Below the pieces are notes generated by a model, which had not been told where the DNA came from, did no database searches, and was given only the letters and a program-made list of their open reading frames with translations. Shown piece after piece: positions 1 to 8,372 of a stretch of 16,481 bases of DNA. The stretch is from Thioalkalivibrio sp. (lineage in GTDB: Bacteria > Pseudomonadota > Gammaproteobacteria > Ectothiorhodospirales > Ectothiorhodospiraceae), in assembly GCA_003555285.1 (NCBI GenBank), contig PWGH01000111.1:1-16481 (forward strand). The letters are read 5' to 3'. Each line of letters starts with the position of its first letter. The stretch's first letter is position 1. The translations under genes and the position numbers were made by a program.

Positions 1-49
1 CGCCACCCGGACCTTTCGGGGTCACGTGGCCAACAAGAAGTCGCGTTAA
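1..49 (+). CDS. rpsS: 30S ribosomal protein S19, C-terminal end (partial)
   Basis: Only the last 15 codons and the stop are visible, read in the frame starting at base 2. The peptide contains TFRGHVANKKSR, which matches the conserved C-terminal tail of S19 (TxRGHxxxKK), a small-subunit head protein that pairs with S13 and contacts 16S rRNA near the A site. The location directly before rplV is the usual S10 operon order. The AAGGA ribosome binding site of rplV overlaps its TAA stop, so the two genes are probably translationally coupled. The start lies outside the window. Confidence 0.9.
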   Translation, partial: ATRTFRGHVANKKSR

Positions 50-58
50 GGAACTGTG

Positions 59-409
59 ATGAAAACGGAAGAAACGATCGCGAAACTGCGTTTTGCACGC
101 ATCTCCCCGCAGAAGGCGCGCCTCGTGGCCGACCAGGTCCGCGGCATGAAGGTGGAGCAGGCCCTGAACGAACTCGCATTTAGCCCGAAGAAGGCGGCTG
201 CGATGATGAAGAAGGTGCTGGAATCCGCGATTGCCAATGCCGAGAACAACGATGGTGCCGACGTCGATGAGCTCCGGGTCAGCCGCGTCCAGGTCGATCA
301 GGGTCCGACCCTGAAGCGGATGCATGCCCGCGCCAAGGGCCGTGGCAACCGCATCCTGAAGCGTACGAGTCACATCCTGATCAGCGTCAGCGAAAAAGGG
401 GCGAAGTAA
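59..409 (+). CDS. rplV: 50S ribosomal protein L22
   Basis: This encodes a 116-residue L22, close to the 110 residues of E. coli. L22 binds 23S rRNA early in assembly and its long beta-hairpin lines the peptide exit tunnel. The N-terminal [20 protein letters not shown] and the middle [16 protein letters not shown] are typical. The tunnel hairpin lies at about residues 82-98 ([17 protein letters not shown]), the region where macrolide-resistance changes occur in other bacteria. A GTG at 56 precedes the ATG at 59. I chose ATG because AAGGA (48-52) is 6 nt from it but only 3 nt from the GTG. The stop is 2 nt before rpsC, consistent with coupling in the S10 operon. Confidence 0.97.
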   Translation: MKTEETIAKLRFARISPQKARLVADQVRGMKVEQALNELAFSPKKAAAMMKKVLESAIANAENNDGADVDELRVSRVQVDQGPTLKRMHARAKGRGNRILKRTSHILISVSEKGAK

Positions 410-411
410 CC

Positions 412-1089
<678 letters not shown>

Positions 1090-1098
1090 GAAATCGAC

Positions 1099-1512
1099 AT
1101 GCTGCAGCCAAAAAGAAGCAAGTTTCGTAAACAGTTCAAGGGCAAGAACCGGGGCCTGGCCACGGTTGGCGCCAAGGTCAGCTTCGGGGAGTTCGGCCTC
1201 CAGGCGGTCGACCGGGGCCGGATCACGGCCCGCCAGATCGAGGCCGCGCGGCGCGCGATGGTGCGTCACATCAAGCGCGGCGGCAAGATCTGGATTCGCA
1301 TCTTTCCTGACGTACCGGTGTCCAAGAAGCCGCTCGAAGTGCGTATGGGCAAGGGCAAGGGCAACGTCGAGTACTGGGTGTGCAAGATCCAGCCCGGCCG
1401 GGTGCTGTACGAGATGGAAGGCGTGAACGAGGCGACCGCCCGTGAGGCCTTTCGTCTGGCCGCGGCCAAACTTCCGATCAAGACCACGTTCGCACGTAGG
1501 CAGGTGATGTAA
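1099..1512 (+). CDS. rplP: 50S ribosomal protein L16
   Basis: This encodes a 137-residue L16 (136 in E. coli), which organises the A-site tRNA region and central protuberance of the large subunit. It opens with [19 protein letters not shown] and carries the family core [15 protein letters not shown]82 in that core corresponds to the arginine that RoxA/YcfD hydroxylates in E. coli. Whether this organism has that enzyme cannot be seen here. AGGA at 1088-1091 gives a 7-nt spacing to the ATG. The TAA stop shares one base with the rpmC start codon (taATG at 1510-1514), which suggests tight translational coupling. Confidence 0.98.
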   Translation: MLQPKRSKFRKQFKGKNRGLATVGAKVSFGEFGLQAVDRGRITARQIEAARRAMVRHIKRGGKIWIRIFPDVPVSKKPLEVRMGKGKGNVEYWVCKIQPGRVLYEMEGVNEATAREAFRLAAAKLPIKTTFARRQVM

Positions 1513-1706
1513 TGAAATTCGTCGATCTGCAGAAGAAGACCGAGGCCGAGCTGGCCGAGGAAATGGACGGCTTGTATCAGGAGCAGTTCGCGTTGCGGAT
1601 GCAAAAGGCGGTGGGTCAGTTGGCCCGTCCCGACCGGGTGAAGAAGGTTCGCCGCGAGATTGCTCAGATCAAGACGCTCATCAACGAACGCAAGTTGGCA
1701 GGATAA
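1512..1706 (+). CDS. rpmC: 50S ribosomal protein L29
   Basis: This is a 64-residue L29, one residue longer than in E. coli. L29 is a two-helix hairpin protein near the exit tunnel, next to L23, in the docking region for trigger factor and SRP. The sequence is helical and charged, with the hallmark [17 protein letters not shown] followed by [18 protein letters not shown]. The start overlaps the rplP stop by one base and the stop is 4 nt before rpsQ, as expected inside the S10 operon. Confidence 0.97.
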   Translation: MKFVDLQKKTEAELAEEMDGLYQEQFALRMQKAVGQLARPDRVKKVRREIAQIKTLINERKLAG

Positions 1707-1710
1707 GAAC

Positions 1711-1977
1711 ATGAACGACGTAGAGTCGAAGAGCGAACGCTCGATCATCGGACGGGTGGTGAGTGACAAGACCCACAAGACGCGGACCGTGATGGTCGAG
1801 CGTCGGGTGCGCCACCCTCTGTATGGGAAGTTCATTCGCCGGAGCACCCGGCTGTACGTGCACGATGAGGGCAATGAGTCCCAGGTCGGTGACACGGTCC
1901 GGATCCGTGAATGCCGCCCCCTGTCGAAGCTCAAGCGCTTCGCGTTGGTCGAAGTGCTGAGCCGCGCCTCGGCTTGA
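1711..1977 (+). CDS. rpsQ: 30S ribosomal protein S17
   Basis: This is an 88-residue S17 (84 in E. coli), an OB-fold primary binder of the 16S 5' domain. The core [20 protein letters not shown] and the C-terminal [19 protein letters not shown] are characteristic. An upstream in-frame start would lie inside rpmC. I chose ATG 1711 because AGGA at 1699-1702 is 8 nt upstream and because the resulting N-terminus has normal family length. It is the last gene of the classical S10 operon. Only 29 nt separate it from rplN. Confidence 0.97.
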   Translation: MNDVESKSERSIIGRVVSDKTHKTRTVMVERRVRHPLYGKFIRRSTRLYVHDEGNESQVGDTVRIRECRPLSKLKRFALVEVLSRASA

Positions 1978-2006
1978 ACCGTCGCTTTTATCGTTGGAGA
2001 TAAGTC

Positions 2007-2375
2007 ATGATTCAAATGCAGACCGTTCTGGAAGCCGCCGACAACAGCGGCGCGCGCCGGGGGCAGTGCATCAAGGTGCTGGGAGGTTCCCACCGGCGGT
2101 ATGCGCGCGTGGGCGACGTGATCAAGGTCAGCGTGAAAGACGCGATCCCGCGCGGGAAGGTCCGCAAGGGCGAGGTCTACAACGCCGTGGTGGTGCGAAC
2201 GGCGGCGGGCATTCGTCGCGGTGACGGTTCGACGATTCGCTTCGACACGAATGCAGCGGTGTTGCTGAACAACCAGTTGCAGCCGATCGGGACCCGTATC
2301 TTTGGGCCCGTGACCCGTGAATTGCGCGGCGAGAAGTTCATGAAGATCATCTCCCTCGCCCCCGAAGTGCTGTGA
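2007..2375 (+). CDS. rplN: 50S ribosomal protein L14
   Basis: This is a 122-residue L14 (123 in E. coli), which forms an intersubunit bridge and is a target of ribosome silencing factor RsfS. It begins [20 protein letters not shown], and the family signature region [20 protein letters not shown] is present. GGAG at 1995-1998 lies 8 nt before the ATG. In E. coli this is the first gene of the spc operon behind its own promoter. Here the 29-nt space from rpsQ leaves no obvious room for a promoter, so it is probably read from the S10 transcript. Confidence 0.98.
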   Translation: MIQMQTVLEAADNSGARRGQCIKVLGGSHRRYARVGDVIKVSVKDAIPRGKVRKGEVYNAVVVRTAAGIRRGDGSTIRFDTNAAVLLNNQLQPIGTRIFGPVTRELRGEKFMKIISLAPEVL

Positions 2376-2382
2376 GGCCGAC

Positions 2383-2700
2383 ATGAAAAAGATACGCAAG
2401 GGTGATGACGTGATGGTCATCACGGGCAAGGACCGGGGACGCCGGGGCACTGTGTTGAACACGTACCCCAACGGTCGTGCCCTGGTGCAAAACATCAACA
2501 TGGTCAAGAAGCATCAGAAGCCGAACCCGAATATGGGACGGACGGGTGGCATTATCGAGAAGGAGATGCCCATCGATATTTCGAACATCATGTTATTCAA
2601 TCCGGCGACCGCCAAGGGTGACCGGGTTTCCTTCAAGACCCTCGAAGACGGTCGCAAGGTTCGAGTGTTTCGCTCGAACGGCGAAGTCGTCGACGCATAA
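2383..2700 (+). CDS. rplX: 50S ribosomal protein L24
   Basis: This is a 105-residue L24 (104 in E. coli), an assembly initiator on 23S domain I near the tunnel exit. The N-terminal KOW motif is at about residues 4-30 ([20 protein letters not shown]), followed by [19 protein letters not shown] and a second beta domain ending in [17 protein letters not shown] at 2373-2376 overlaps the rplN stop region and provides the ribosome binding site. The gap to rplN is 7 nt. Confidence 0.98.
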   Translation: MKKIRKGDDVMVITGKDRGRRGTVLNTYPNGRALVQNINMVKKHQKPNPNMGRTGGIIEKEMPIDISNIMLFNPATAKGDRVSFKTLEDGRKVRVFRSNGEVVDA

Positions 2701-2717
2701 GGGCGAGAAATCGAGCC

Positions 2718-3257
2718 ATGGAACGTTTGAAAGAGTATTATAGGGAAACGGTCGTGCCGGCCCTCCTGGAGCAGTTTCAATACAAGAATGTGATGGAGGT
2801 TCCGCGCATCACCAAGGTGACCCTGAATATGGGTCTGGGTGAGGCCGTTGCCGACAAGAAGGTGATTGAGCACGCGTTGTCGGACATGACGGCGATTGCC
2901 GGTCAGAAACCGGTGGTGACCAAGGCCCGGAAGTCCATCGCGGGATTCAAGATCCGCGACGACTACCCGATTGGCTGCAAGGTCACGCTGCGGCGCCGTC
3001 GGATGTACGAATTCCTGGATCGGCTGATCAACGTCGCCATCCCGCGCGTACGGGATTTTCGCGGCTATAGCGCGAAGTCCTTCGACGGTCGTGGCAACTA
3101 CAGCCTCGGGGTGAAGGAACAGATCATCTTTCCCGAGATTGATTACGACCGTATCGACAAGCTCCGCGGGATGGATATCACGATCACCACCGACGCGAAG
3201 AGCGATGCGGAGGCCAAGGCGTTGCTCGCGGCCTTCCGTTTCCCCTTTAGGCAGTAA
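2718..3257 (+). CDS. rplE: 50S ribosomal protein L5
   Basis: This is a 179-residue L5, the same length as in E. coli. L5 binds 5S rRNA and helix 84 of 23S rRNA in the central protuberance and touches P-site tRNA. The signature region [18 protein letters not shown] is at about residues 29-46, and the loop [20 protein letters not shown] is typical. The start has a poor Shine-Dalgarno sequence, and a small hairpin (2702-2717) sits directly in front of the ATG. In E. coli the start of rplE is the target of S8 feedback repression. Whether the hairpin here serves that role is open. Confidence 0.98.
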   Translation: MERLKEYYRETVVPALLEQFQYKNVMEVPRITKVTLNMGLGEAVADKKVIEHALSDMTAIAGQKPVVTKARKSIAGFKIRDDYPIGCKVTLRRRRMYEFLDRLINVAIPRVRDFRGYSAKSFDGRGNYSLGVKEQIIFPEIDYDRIDKLRGMDITITTDAKSDAEAKALLAAFRFPFRQ

Positions 3258-3273
3258 CCCGAGGTTTTTAGAG

Positions 3274-3579
3274 ATGGCAAAGGTTTCGATGATGCAGCGC
3301 GAGCTCAAGCGCGCGAAGCTGGTCGAGAAATACTCGACCCGCAGGGCGGAGCTCAAGGCAAAGATCCTGGATCAGGATCTGCCGGGCGAGGAACGTCTGG
3401 CTGCGATGCAGGGGTTGCAGAAACTCCCGCGGGACTCCAGTCCGGCGCGCAAGCGCAATCGTTGCGGAATCACCGGCCGTCCCAAGGGCTATTACCGGCG
3501 CTTCGGCCTCGGACGCAACAAGCTGCGCGAATGTGCGATGCGCGGAGAGATCCCCGGCCTGCGCAAGGCCAGTTGGTAA
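3274..3579 (+). CDS. rpsN: 30S ribosomal protein S14, zinc-free long form
   Basis: This is a 101-residue S14, the length of the E. coli protein, which assembles into the 30S head. It ends [22 protein letters not shown]...GLRKASW, the family C-terminus. The paired CxxC motifs of the short zinc-binding S14 are absent, and only one cysteine remains in the RNRCGIT motif, so this is the C-minus form. The frame is open further upstream inside rplE. The start ATG 3274 was chosen because GAGG at 3261-3264 lies 9 nt before it and the protein then starts [10 protein letters not shown], as expected. Confidence 0.97.
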   Translation: MAKVSMMQRELKRAKLVEKYSTRRAELKAKILDQDLPGEERLAAMQGLQKLPRDSSPARKRNRCGITGRPKGYYRRFGLGRNKLRECAMRGEIPGLRKASW

Positions 3580-3592
3580 GGAGACAACGACC

Positions 3593-3985
3593 ATGATGAC
3601 TGATCCGATTGCCGACATGCTCACCCGCGTGCGCAATGCCCAACGGGCCCAGAAGAAAACCGTGGGCATCCCCTACAGCCGCCGCAAGGAGGCCATCCTC
3701 CAGGTGTTCGCCGCGGAAGGCTACGTGGGCGAGGTGGCCGTCGAAGGTGAGGGCGCGAAGAAGATGCTTCGGGCCACACTGAAATATTTCCAGGGCCGGG
3801 GCGTCATCGAGAACATCGAGCGTATCAGTCGGCCGGGTCTGCGTATCTACCGGGGCAAGGACGACTTGCCGAAGATCAATGCGGGCCTCGGCGTCGCGAT
3901 TATCTCCACCTCTCAAGGTGTGATGACCGATCGTGCGGCGCGTGCCCTTGGGCAGGGCGGCGAAGTGCTCTGCAAGGTTTATTGA
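3593..3985 (+). CDS. rpsH: 30S ribosomal protein S8
   Basis: This is a 130-residue S8 (E. coli 130), a primary binder of the 16S central domain and, in E. coli, the translational repressor of the spc operon. It starts [17 protein letters not shown] and carries the C-terminal RNA-binding motif [13 protein letters not shown] followed by GGEVLCKVY. Two adjacent ATG codons are possible (3593, 3596). The first is preferred because AAGGAG at 3578-3583 is 9 nt from it and it gives the family length. A longer upstream open frame belongs to shadow sequence within rpsN. Confidence 0.97.
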   Translation: MMTDPIADMLTRVRNAQRAQKKTVGIPYSRRKEAILQVFAAEGYVGEVAVEGEGAKKMLRATLKYFQGRGVIENIERISRPGLRIYRGKDDLPKINAGLGVAIISTSQGVMTDRAARALGQGGEVLCKVY

Positions 3986-3995
3986 GGAAACAGCC

Positions 3996-4526
3996 ATGTC
4001 TCGGGTAGCAAAAAAACCGCTGGACCTTCCGGCTGGAGTGTCCCTCGAGGTGATCGGGCAGGACATCACCGTTAAGGGGCCGAAGGGCGAAATCGCGATG
4101 CGGCTGCCGGAAACCGTCGAGGTCTCGGTCGACGGGAACGTCGCGAGCGTCGTTCCGGGCGCCAAGGCGTTGAATAGCGCCCTGGCGGGGACGATCCGGT
4201 CCATTCTCGGCAATCACGTCAAAGGCGTCAGCGAAGGCTTCGTGCGCAGCCTTGAATTGGTCGGTGTCGGCTATCGGGCGCAGGCGCAGGGCAAGGTTCT
4301 GAACCTGGCGCTGGGCTTCTCGCACCCGATCGCCTTCGCGGTGCCGGACGGGATCACGATCGAAACCCCGACCCAGACCGAGGTTGTGGTCAAGGGCCAT
4401 GATTGTCAGCAGGTTGGTCAGGTCGCGGCCAACATCCGCAGCTTCCGCCCGCCGGAGCCCTACAAGGGCAAGGGCGTGAAGTACAAGGGCGAACGCATTC
4501 TTCGTAAAGAAGCCAAAAAGAAGTAG
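3996..4526 (+). CDS. rplF: 50S ribosomal protein L6
   Basis: This is a 176-residue L6 (177 in E. coli), made of two similar alpha/beta domains that contact 23S helix 97 near the sarcin-ricin loop. The N-terminus [15 protein letters not shown] and the second-domain signature [17 protein letters not shown] (PEPYKGKG) are diagnostic. ATG 3996 has the ribosome binding site GAGGA just upstream, at the rpsH stop. The in-frame extension further upstream runs into rpsH and is not used. The gap to rpsH is 10 nt. Confidence 0.98.
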   Translation: MSRVAKKPLDLPAGVSLEVIGQDITVKGPKGEIAMRLPETVEVSVDGNVASVVPGAKALNSALAGTIRSILGNHVKGVSEGFVRSLELVGVGYRAQAQGKVLNLALGFSHPIAFAVPDGITIETPTQTEVVVKGHDCQQVGQVAANIRSFRPPEPYKGKGVKYKGERILRKEAKKK

Positions 4527-4535
4527 GGTAGACCC

Positions 4536-4889
4536 GTGGATAAAAAAGAATCCAGACTCAGAAGGGCGCGCCGCGCTCGGTTCAAGATTCGGGAACTGGG
4601 GGTGCATCGTTTGTGCATCCACCGGACCCCGAAGCACATGTACGCGCAGATTGTGGCGCCGAGCGGGGACGCTGTCCTGGCCGCCGCCTCAACGGTGGAA
4701 GCCGGCTTGCGCGGTGATCTTAAATACACCGGCAATGCGGACGCCGCTGCGCGGGTGGGTAGCCTCATCGCCGAGCGGGCGCGCGCCGCCGGTATCGAGC
4801 GGGTGGCATTCGATCGCTCGGGGTTCCGTTATCACGGGCGCGTGCAGGCCTTGGCCGACGCCGCTCGCGAGGGCGGCCTGCAGTTCTGA
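4536..4889 (+). CDS. rplR: 50S ribosomal protein L18
   Basis: This is a 117-residue L18, the same length as in E. coli. It binds 5S rRNA together with L5 and L25 to form the central protuberance. It has a basic N-terminal arm ([20 protein letters not shown]) and a core with [15 protein letters not shown] and the C-terminal [20 protein letters not shown]. The start is GTG, supported by AGGG at 4525-4528 with 7-nt spacing. It is the only GTG start I prefer in the ribosomal clusters. It follows rplF after 9 nt. Confidence 0.97.
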   Translation: MDKKESRLRRARRARFKIRELGVHRLCIHRTPKHMYAQIVAPSGDAVLAAASTVEAGLRGDLKYTGNADAAARVGSLIAERARAAGIERVAFDRSGFRYHGRVQALADAAREGGLQF

Positions 4890-4916
4890 TCGGACCCGAA
4901 CCCAACGGAGATAGCA

Positions 4917-5423
4917 ATGGCACGTCATGAACAAAGCGAAGCCACGGATGGCATGCAGGAAAAACTGGTCAGCGTCAACCGGGTGGCCAAGGTGGTCAAG
5001 GGCGGACGGCAGTTCCGCTTCGCCGCACTGGCGGTCGTCGGTGATGGTGACGGCAAGGTCGGCTATGGGTACGGCAAGGCCCGCGAGGTGCCGCTGGCGA
5101 TTCAGAAGGCGATGCTGCAGGCGCGTCAGAACCTGAAGACGGTCAAGCTGGCCCAGGGCACGCTGCACTACTCGATTAACGGACGGCACGGTGCGGCCCA
5201 CGTGTACATGCAACCGGCCTCGGAGGGGACCGGCGTCATCGCCGGCGGTGCGATGCGGGCCGTGCTCGAGGTGGCCGGCGTACGCAACGTGCTCGCCAAA
5301 TGCGTGGGATCGCGCAATCCCATCAACGTCGTGCAGGCGACCATCAACGGGCTGATGGCGGTCAATGCGCCCGATCTGGTAGCGGCCAAGCGCGGCAAGA
5401 CGCTTGAAGAAATCACGAGTTGA
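4917..5423 (+). CDS. rpsE: 30S ribosomal protein S5
   Basis: This is a 168-residue S5 (167 in E. coli), located at the back of the small subunit beside the mRNA entry channel with S3 and S4. Mutations in the family affect accuracy and spectinomycin response. The N-terminal dsRBD-like domain is seen at about residues 17-65 ([19 protein letters not shown], then [14 protein letters not shown]). The C-terminal domain has [24 protein letters not shown] at 4907-4910 gives a 6-nt spacing. A 27-nt gap separates it from rplR, while rpmD follows after 2 nt. Confidence 0.98.
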   Translation: MARHEQSEATDGMQEKLVSVNRVAKVVKGGRQFRFAALAVVGDGDGKVGYGYGKAREVPLAIQKAMLQARQNLKTVKLAQGTLHYSINGRHGAAHVYMQPASEGTGVIAGGAMRAVLEVAGVRNVLAKCVGSRNPINVVQATINGLMAVNAPDLVAAKRGKTLEEITS

Positions 5424-5425
5424 AC

Positions 5426-5605
5426 ATGAATAAAATCAAGCTCACATTGGTCCGCTCCACCGCGGGTCGGCTCGCCAACCACAAGGCCTGCGTGCGCGGC
5501 CTCGGTTTGCGCAAGACGCAGAGCACGTCGGTGGTCGAGGCGACACCGGAGAACATGGGCATGGTGCGCAAGGTCGCGTATCTGCTCAAGGTCGAGGAGG
5601 CCTGA
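5426..5605 (+). CDS. rpmD: 50S ribosomal protein L30
   Basis: This is a 59-residue L30, the E. coli length. L30 is a small alpha/beta protein of the large subunit. The sequence starts [15 protein letters not shown] and carries [22 protein letters not shown], close to the family consensus. A TTG six bases earlier overlaps the rpsE stop and is less likely. No strong Shine-Dalgarno is visible, and the 2-nt spacing from rpsE suggests translational coupling. Confidence 0.96.
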   Translation: MNKIKLTLVRSTAGRLANHKACVRGLGLRKTQSTSVVEATPENMGMVRKVAYLLKVEEA

Positions 5606-5607
5606 TC

Positions 5608-6039
5608 ATGCGAATGAACGAATTGCAGCCGAGCCTGGGCTCGCGGTCCGAGGGCAAACGTCGCGGTCGGGGCATCGGCTCAGGGCTGGGCAAGACCGGC
5701 GGCCGCGGGCACAAGGGTCAGAAGTCGCGGTCCGGCGGCTACCACAAGGTCGGTTTCGAGGGCGGTCAGATGCCCTTGCAGCGGCGCCTGCCGAAGGTCG
5801 GCTTCCGTTCGCGTACCGCGAAGGGGACCGCCGAGGTGCGCCTGCATGAAATCGCGAAGATCGAGGGCGAGGTCACCGTGGAGGCCCTGAAGGCCGCCGG
5901 TCTGGTGTCCGAGGGAGCGCAGCGCGTGAAAGTCTTTTTGTCCGGCGCCATAGACAAGCCCTGTGTGCTTCGTGGCATCCTCGCGACGGCGGGGGCCAAG
6001 GCGGCGATCGAGGCCGCCGGCGGGCGCATCGAGGCGTAA
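5608..6039 (+). CDS. rplO: 50S ribosomal protein L15
   Basis: This is a 143-residue L15 (144 in E. coli) with the extended glycine- and arginine-rich N-terminal arm that threads into 23S rRNA ([20 protein letters not shown], residues about 16-35) and a globular C-terminal domain ending [14 protein letters not shown] strong GAGGAGG at 5594-5600 is 7 nt from ATG 5608. A second ATG at 5614 is less well placed, and the first gives the family N-terminus (MRMNELQPS). It immediately precedes secY, with 2 nt between them. Confidence 0.98.
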   Translation: MRMNELQPSLGSRSEGKRRGRGIGSGLGKTGGRGHKGQKSRSGGYHKVGFEGGQMPLQRRLPKVGFRSRTAKGTAEVRLHEIAKIEGEVTVEALKAAGLVSEGAQRVKVFLSGAIDKPCVLRGILATAGAKAAIEAAGGRIEA

Positions 6040-6041
6040 CG

Positions 6042-7385
6042 ATGGCACGCGGAGCGACAGCCAGGGGTGCCGGAGTGACCGGATTCTCGGAGCTTCGGCA
6101 TCGGCTGCTGTTTGTGGTGGGCGCACTGATCGTCTATCGCATCGGCACCTTCATTCCCGTCCCCGGAATCAACCCCGTGGCGGTGGCCGGGTTTTTTGAA
6201 CAGCACACCGGCACGATCCTGGACATGTTCAACATGTTCTCCGGGGGTGCGCTGGAGCGGTTGTCGATCTTCGCGTTGGGGGTGATGCCCTATATCTCCG
6301 CGGCGATCATCATGCAGTTGCTGTCGGCGACGGTGCCGTATCTGCAGCAATTGAAGAAGGAAGGCGAGGGCGGTCGACGCAAGATCACCCAGTACACGCG
6401 GTACGGCACCGTGGTGCTGGCGCTGTTCCAGAGCATCGGGATCTCGGTGGCCTTGAGTGGCCAGACCATTCAGGGTATGCCGATGGCGCTGACGCCGGCG
6501 CATATCTTCATCCCGACGGTCGTGATCTCGTTGGTCACCGGCACGCTGTTCCTGATGTGGCTGGGTGAGCAGATCACCGAGCGGGGGATCGGCAACGGCA
6601 TCTCGATCATCATCTTTGCCGGCATCGTGGCCGGTCTGCCGGCGGCGATCGGCGGTACGCTGGAATTGGCGCGGACCGGCGAACTGGCGGCCGCATTTGT
6701 GGTAATCTTGCTCGTCCTGGCGCTGGCGGTGACGGCCTTTGTGGTCTTCGTCGAGCGCGGGCAGCGTCGGATCACCATCAATTATGCGAAACGCCAGGTC
6801 GGTCGCAAGGTAATTGGTGGGCAGTCGAGCCATCTGCCGCTGAAGCTGAACATGGCGGGCGTGATTCCGCCGATCTTTGCGTCGAGCATCATCCTGTTCC
6901 CGGCGACGCTCGGCCAGTGGTTCGGTCAGGCGGAAGGCATGGGCTGGTTGCGGGATATCTCGACCACGCTTGCGCCGGGTCAGCCGTTGTACGTGGCGTT
7001 TTATGCGGCCGCGATCATCTTCTTCTGTTTCTTCTACACGGCCCTGGTGTTCAACTCCCGGGAAACCGCCGAGAACCTGAAGAAGCAGGGGGCCTTCGTG
7101 CCAGGTATCCGTCCCGGAGTGCAGACCGAGCGGTTCATCGACGGGGTCATGACACGGTTGACCGCGGTCGGCGCGATCTACATCACCGCCGTATGTCTGC
7201 TGCCGGAGTTTCTGATCCTGTACTGGAACGTGCCCTTCTATTTCGGCGGGACGTCGCTGCTGATCATCGTCATCGTGACCATGGACTTCATGGCGCAGCT
7301 GCAGTCCCACCTGATGTCCCATCAGTACGAGGGTCTGATGCGCAAGGCCAATCTCAAGGGTTTCGGCGGCAGTAATATCCGCTAG
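6042..7385 (+). CDS. secY: Protein translocase subunit SecY
   Basis: This is a 447-residue SecY (443 in E. coli), the pore subunit of the inner-membrane SecYEG channel that exports proteins with SecA or inserts them with the ribosome. Ten hydrophobic segments are visible at roughly 20-40, 77-100, 117-138, 152-173, 183-205, 214-237, 270-292, 313-337, 370-391 and 395-415. The plug region is near 60-75 ([17 protein letters not shown]). Cytoplasmic loops important for SecA and ribosome contact carry [19 protein letters not shown] (250-268) and FVPGIRPG (352-359). GAGG at 6031-6034 is 7 nt upstream. It lies inside the spc operon between rplO and rpmJ. Confidence 0.99.
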   Translation: MARGATARGAGVTGFSELRHRLLFVVGALIVYRIGTFIPVPGINPVAVAGFFEQHTGTILDMFNMFSGGALERLSIFALGVMPYISAAIIMQLLSATVPYLQQLKKEGEGGRRKITQYTRYGTVVLALFQSIGISVALSGQTIQGMPMALTPAHIFIPTVVISLVTGTLFLMWLGEQITERGIGNGISIIIFAGIVAGLPAAIGGTLELARTGELAAAFVVILLVLALAVTAFVVFVERGQRRITINYAKRQVGRKVIGGQSSHLPLKLNMAGVIPPIFASSIILFPATLGQWFGQAEGMGWLRDISTTLAPGQPLYVAFYAAAIIFFCFFYTALVFNSRETAENLKKQGAFVPGIRPGVQTERFIDGVMTRLTAVGAIYITAVCLLPEFLILYWNVPFYFGGTSLLIIVIVTMDFMAQLQSHLMSHQYEGLMRKANLKGFGGSNIR

Positions 7386-7402
7386 TTTTGGAGACAGAAG
7401 AA

Positions 7403-7516
7403 ATGAAGGTACGAGCATCAGTCAAGCCGATCTGCCGCAATTGCAAGCTGATCCGGCGTCATGGGGTGGTCCGGGTGATTTGCTCGGACCCGCGCCACAA
7501 ACAGCGTCAGGGCTGA
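7403..7516 (+). CDS. rpmJ: 50S ribosomal protein L36, zinc-binding form
   Basis: This short gene encodes 37 residues: [16 protein letters not shown] at the start and [11 protein letters not shown] at the end. L36 is a small zinc-ribbon protein of the large subunit. All four ligands are present: C11, C14, C27 and H32, so this is the C-plus form. GGAG in the 17-nt gap after secY supports the start. It closes the spc operon. The spacer that follows contains a hairpin and the alpha operon promoter. Confidence 0.97.
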   Translation: MKVRASVKPICRNCKLIRRHGVVRVICSDPRHKQRQG

Positions 7517-7544
7517 GCATGCACTTGAGTGCGCGCGGCTTTTT
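7517..7544 (+). terminator. Possible weak terminator or attenuator hairpin after rpmJ
   Basis: Right after the rpmJ stop, bases 7517-7524 can pair with 7529-7536 around a TTGA loop. There is one A-C mismatch and one T-G wobble. A GGC then T5 (7540-7544) follows. The imperfect stem and the three-base offset of the T run make it a weak terminator at best. It overlaps the -35 element of the alpha promoter. Confidence 0.4.
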
Positions 7545-7553
7545 GACTATACT
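7525..7553 (+). promoter_or_regulatory. Sigma-70 promoter of the alpha operon
   Basis: A -35 hexamer TTGAGT (7525-7530, four of six consensus bases) and a -10 hexamer TATACT (7548-7553, five of six) are separated by exactly 17 nt. Transcription would start near 7560, giving a leader of about 26 nt before rpsM. The position between rpmJ and rpsM is where the E. coli alpha operon promoter lies. This is the best promoter in the window. Confidence 0.75.
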
Positions 7554-7586
7554 TATCGGCTTTGCCGAATTTGATGGAGAGTTTGG

Positions 7587-7943
7587 ATGGCTCGCGTAGC
7601 TGGTATCAACATCCCGGACCAGAAGCATACCGTGATCGCCTTGACGGCCATCTACGGTATCGGTCGGACCCGTGCCCGGCAGGTCTGCAAGGACGCCGGG
7701 GTCCGTGAGGACATCAAGGTACGGGATCTGACCGATGCCGAGGTCGAGAGCCTGCGCGCGCAGGTTGGCCAGCATCCGGTGGAGGGCGACCTCCGGCGCG
7801 AAGTCAGCATGAACATCAAACGGCTGATGGACCTCGGGTGCTACCGCGGATTGCGCCATCGTCGCGGTTTGCCGCTGCGTGGGCAGCGCACCCGCACCAA
7901 CGCGCGCACCCGCAAGGGCCCGCGCCGTCCGATTCGCAAGTAA
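7587..7943 (+). CDS. rpsM: 30S ribosomal protein S13
   Basis: This is a 118-residue S13, the E. coli length. It lies in the 30S head, bridges to the large subunit and contacts P-site tRNA through its basic tail. It starts [20 protein letters not shown] with a helix-hairpin-helix ([12 protein letters not shown]), and the conserved C-terminal [20 protein letters not shown] is visible. GGAG at 7575-7578 is 8 nt from the ATG. It is the first gene of the alpha operon. Confidence 0.98.
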   Translation: MARVAGINIPDQKHTVIALTAIYGIGRTRARQVCKDAGVREDIKVRDLTDAEVESLRAQVGQHPVEGDLRREVSMNIKRLMDLGCYRGLRHRRGLPLRGQRTRTNARTRKGPRRPIRK

Positions 7944-7961
7944 TTTTTCGGGAACCCGTAC

Positions 7962-8351
7962 ATGGCACAACCGCAATCGAAGACCAAGAAGAAGGTCCGC
8001 AAGAATGTCGCTGAAGGCGTGGCGCATATCTATGCCTCCTTCAACAACACGATCATCACCATCACCGATCGCCAGGGCAACACACTGAGTTGGGCGACCT
8101 CCGGGGGCTCCGGCTTCCGCGGCTCGCGCAAGTCGACCCCGTTTGCGGCCCAGGTGGCGGCGGAACGGGCTGGGAACTCGGCCCAGGAGCATGGCGTGAA
8201 GAACCTGGAAGTCCTGGTTCGGGGCCCGGGTCCGGGTCGCGAATCGGCGGTGCGTGCGCTGAACAACGTGGGCTTCAAGATCCCCAACATCAGCGACATC
8301 ACCCCCATCCCGCACAATGGCTGCCGTCCGCCCAAGAAGCGGCGCGTCTAA
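7962..8351 (+). CDS. rpsK: 30S ribosomal protein S11
   Basis: This is a 129-residue S11 (E. coli 129), located on the 30S platform near the E site with S6, S7 and S18. The core [20 protein letters not shown] and the C-terminal signature [20 protein letters not shown], then [18 protein letters not shown], are nearly identical to the family consensus. The start ATG 7962 comes 18 nt after rpsM and has only a weak GGGAA upstream, suggesting translation is coupled to rpsM. Confidence 0.98.
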   Translation: MAQPQSKTKKKVRKNVAEGVAHIYASFNNTIITITDRQGNTLSWATSGGSGFRGSRKSTPFAAQVAAERAGNSAQEHGVKNLEVLVRGPGPGRESAVRALNNVGFKIPNISDITPIPHNGCRPPKKRRV

Positions 8352-8372
8352 ACCGATCCGGAGTTTTTAGTT

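Noticed and set aside
2718..2780. E. coli-like S8 operator stem at the beginning of rplE
   Set aside because: The pairing of the E. coli operator stem could not be reproduced in the first codons of rplE. Only the small upstream hairpin remains as a candidate.
5766..7418. 550-codon open frame on the minus strand across rplO and secY
   Set aside because: It is the antisense of two highly conserved genes, is rich in H, R, Q and D as is typical for a shadow frame in GC-rich DNA, and shows no recognisable family.
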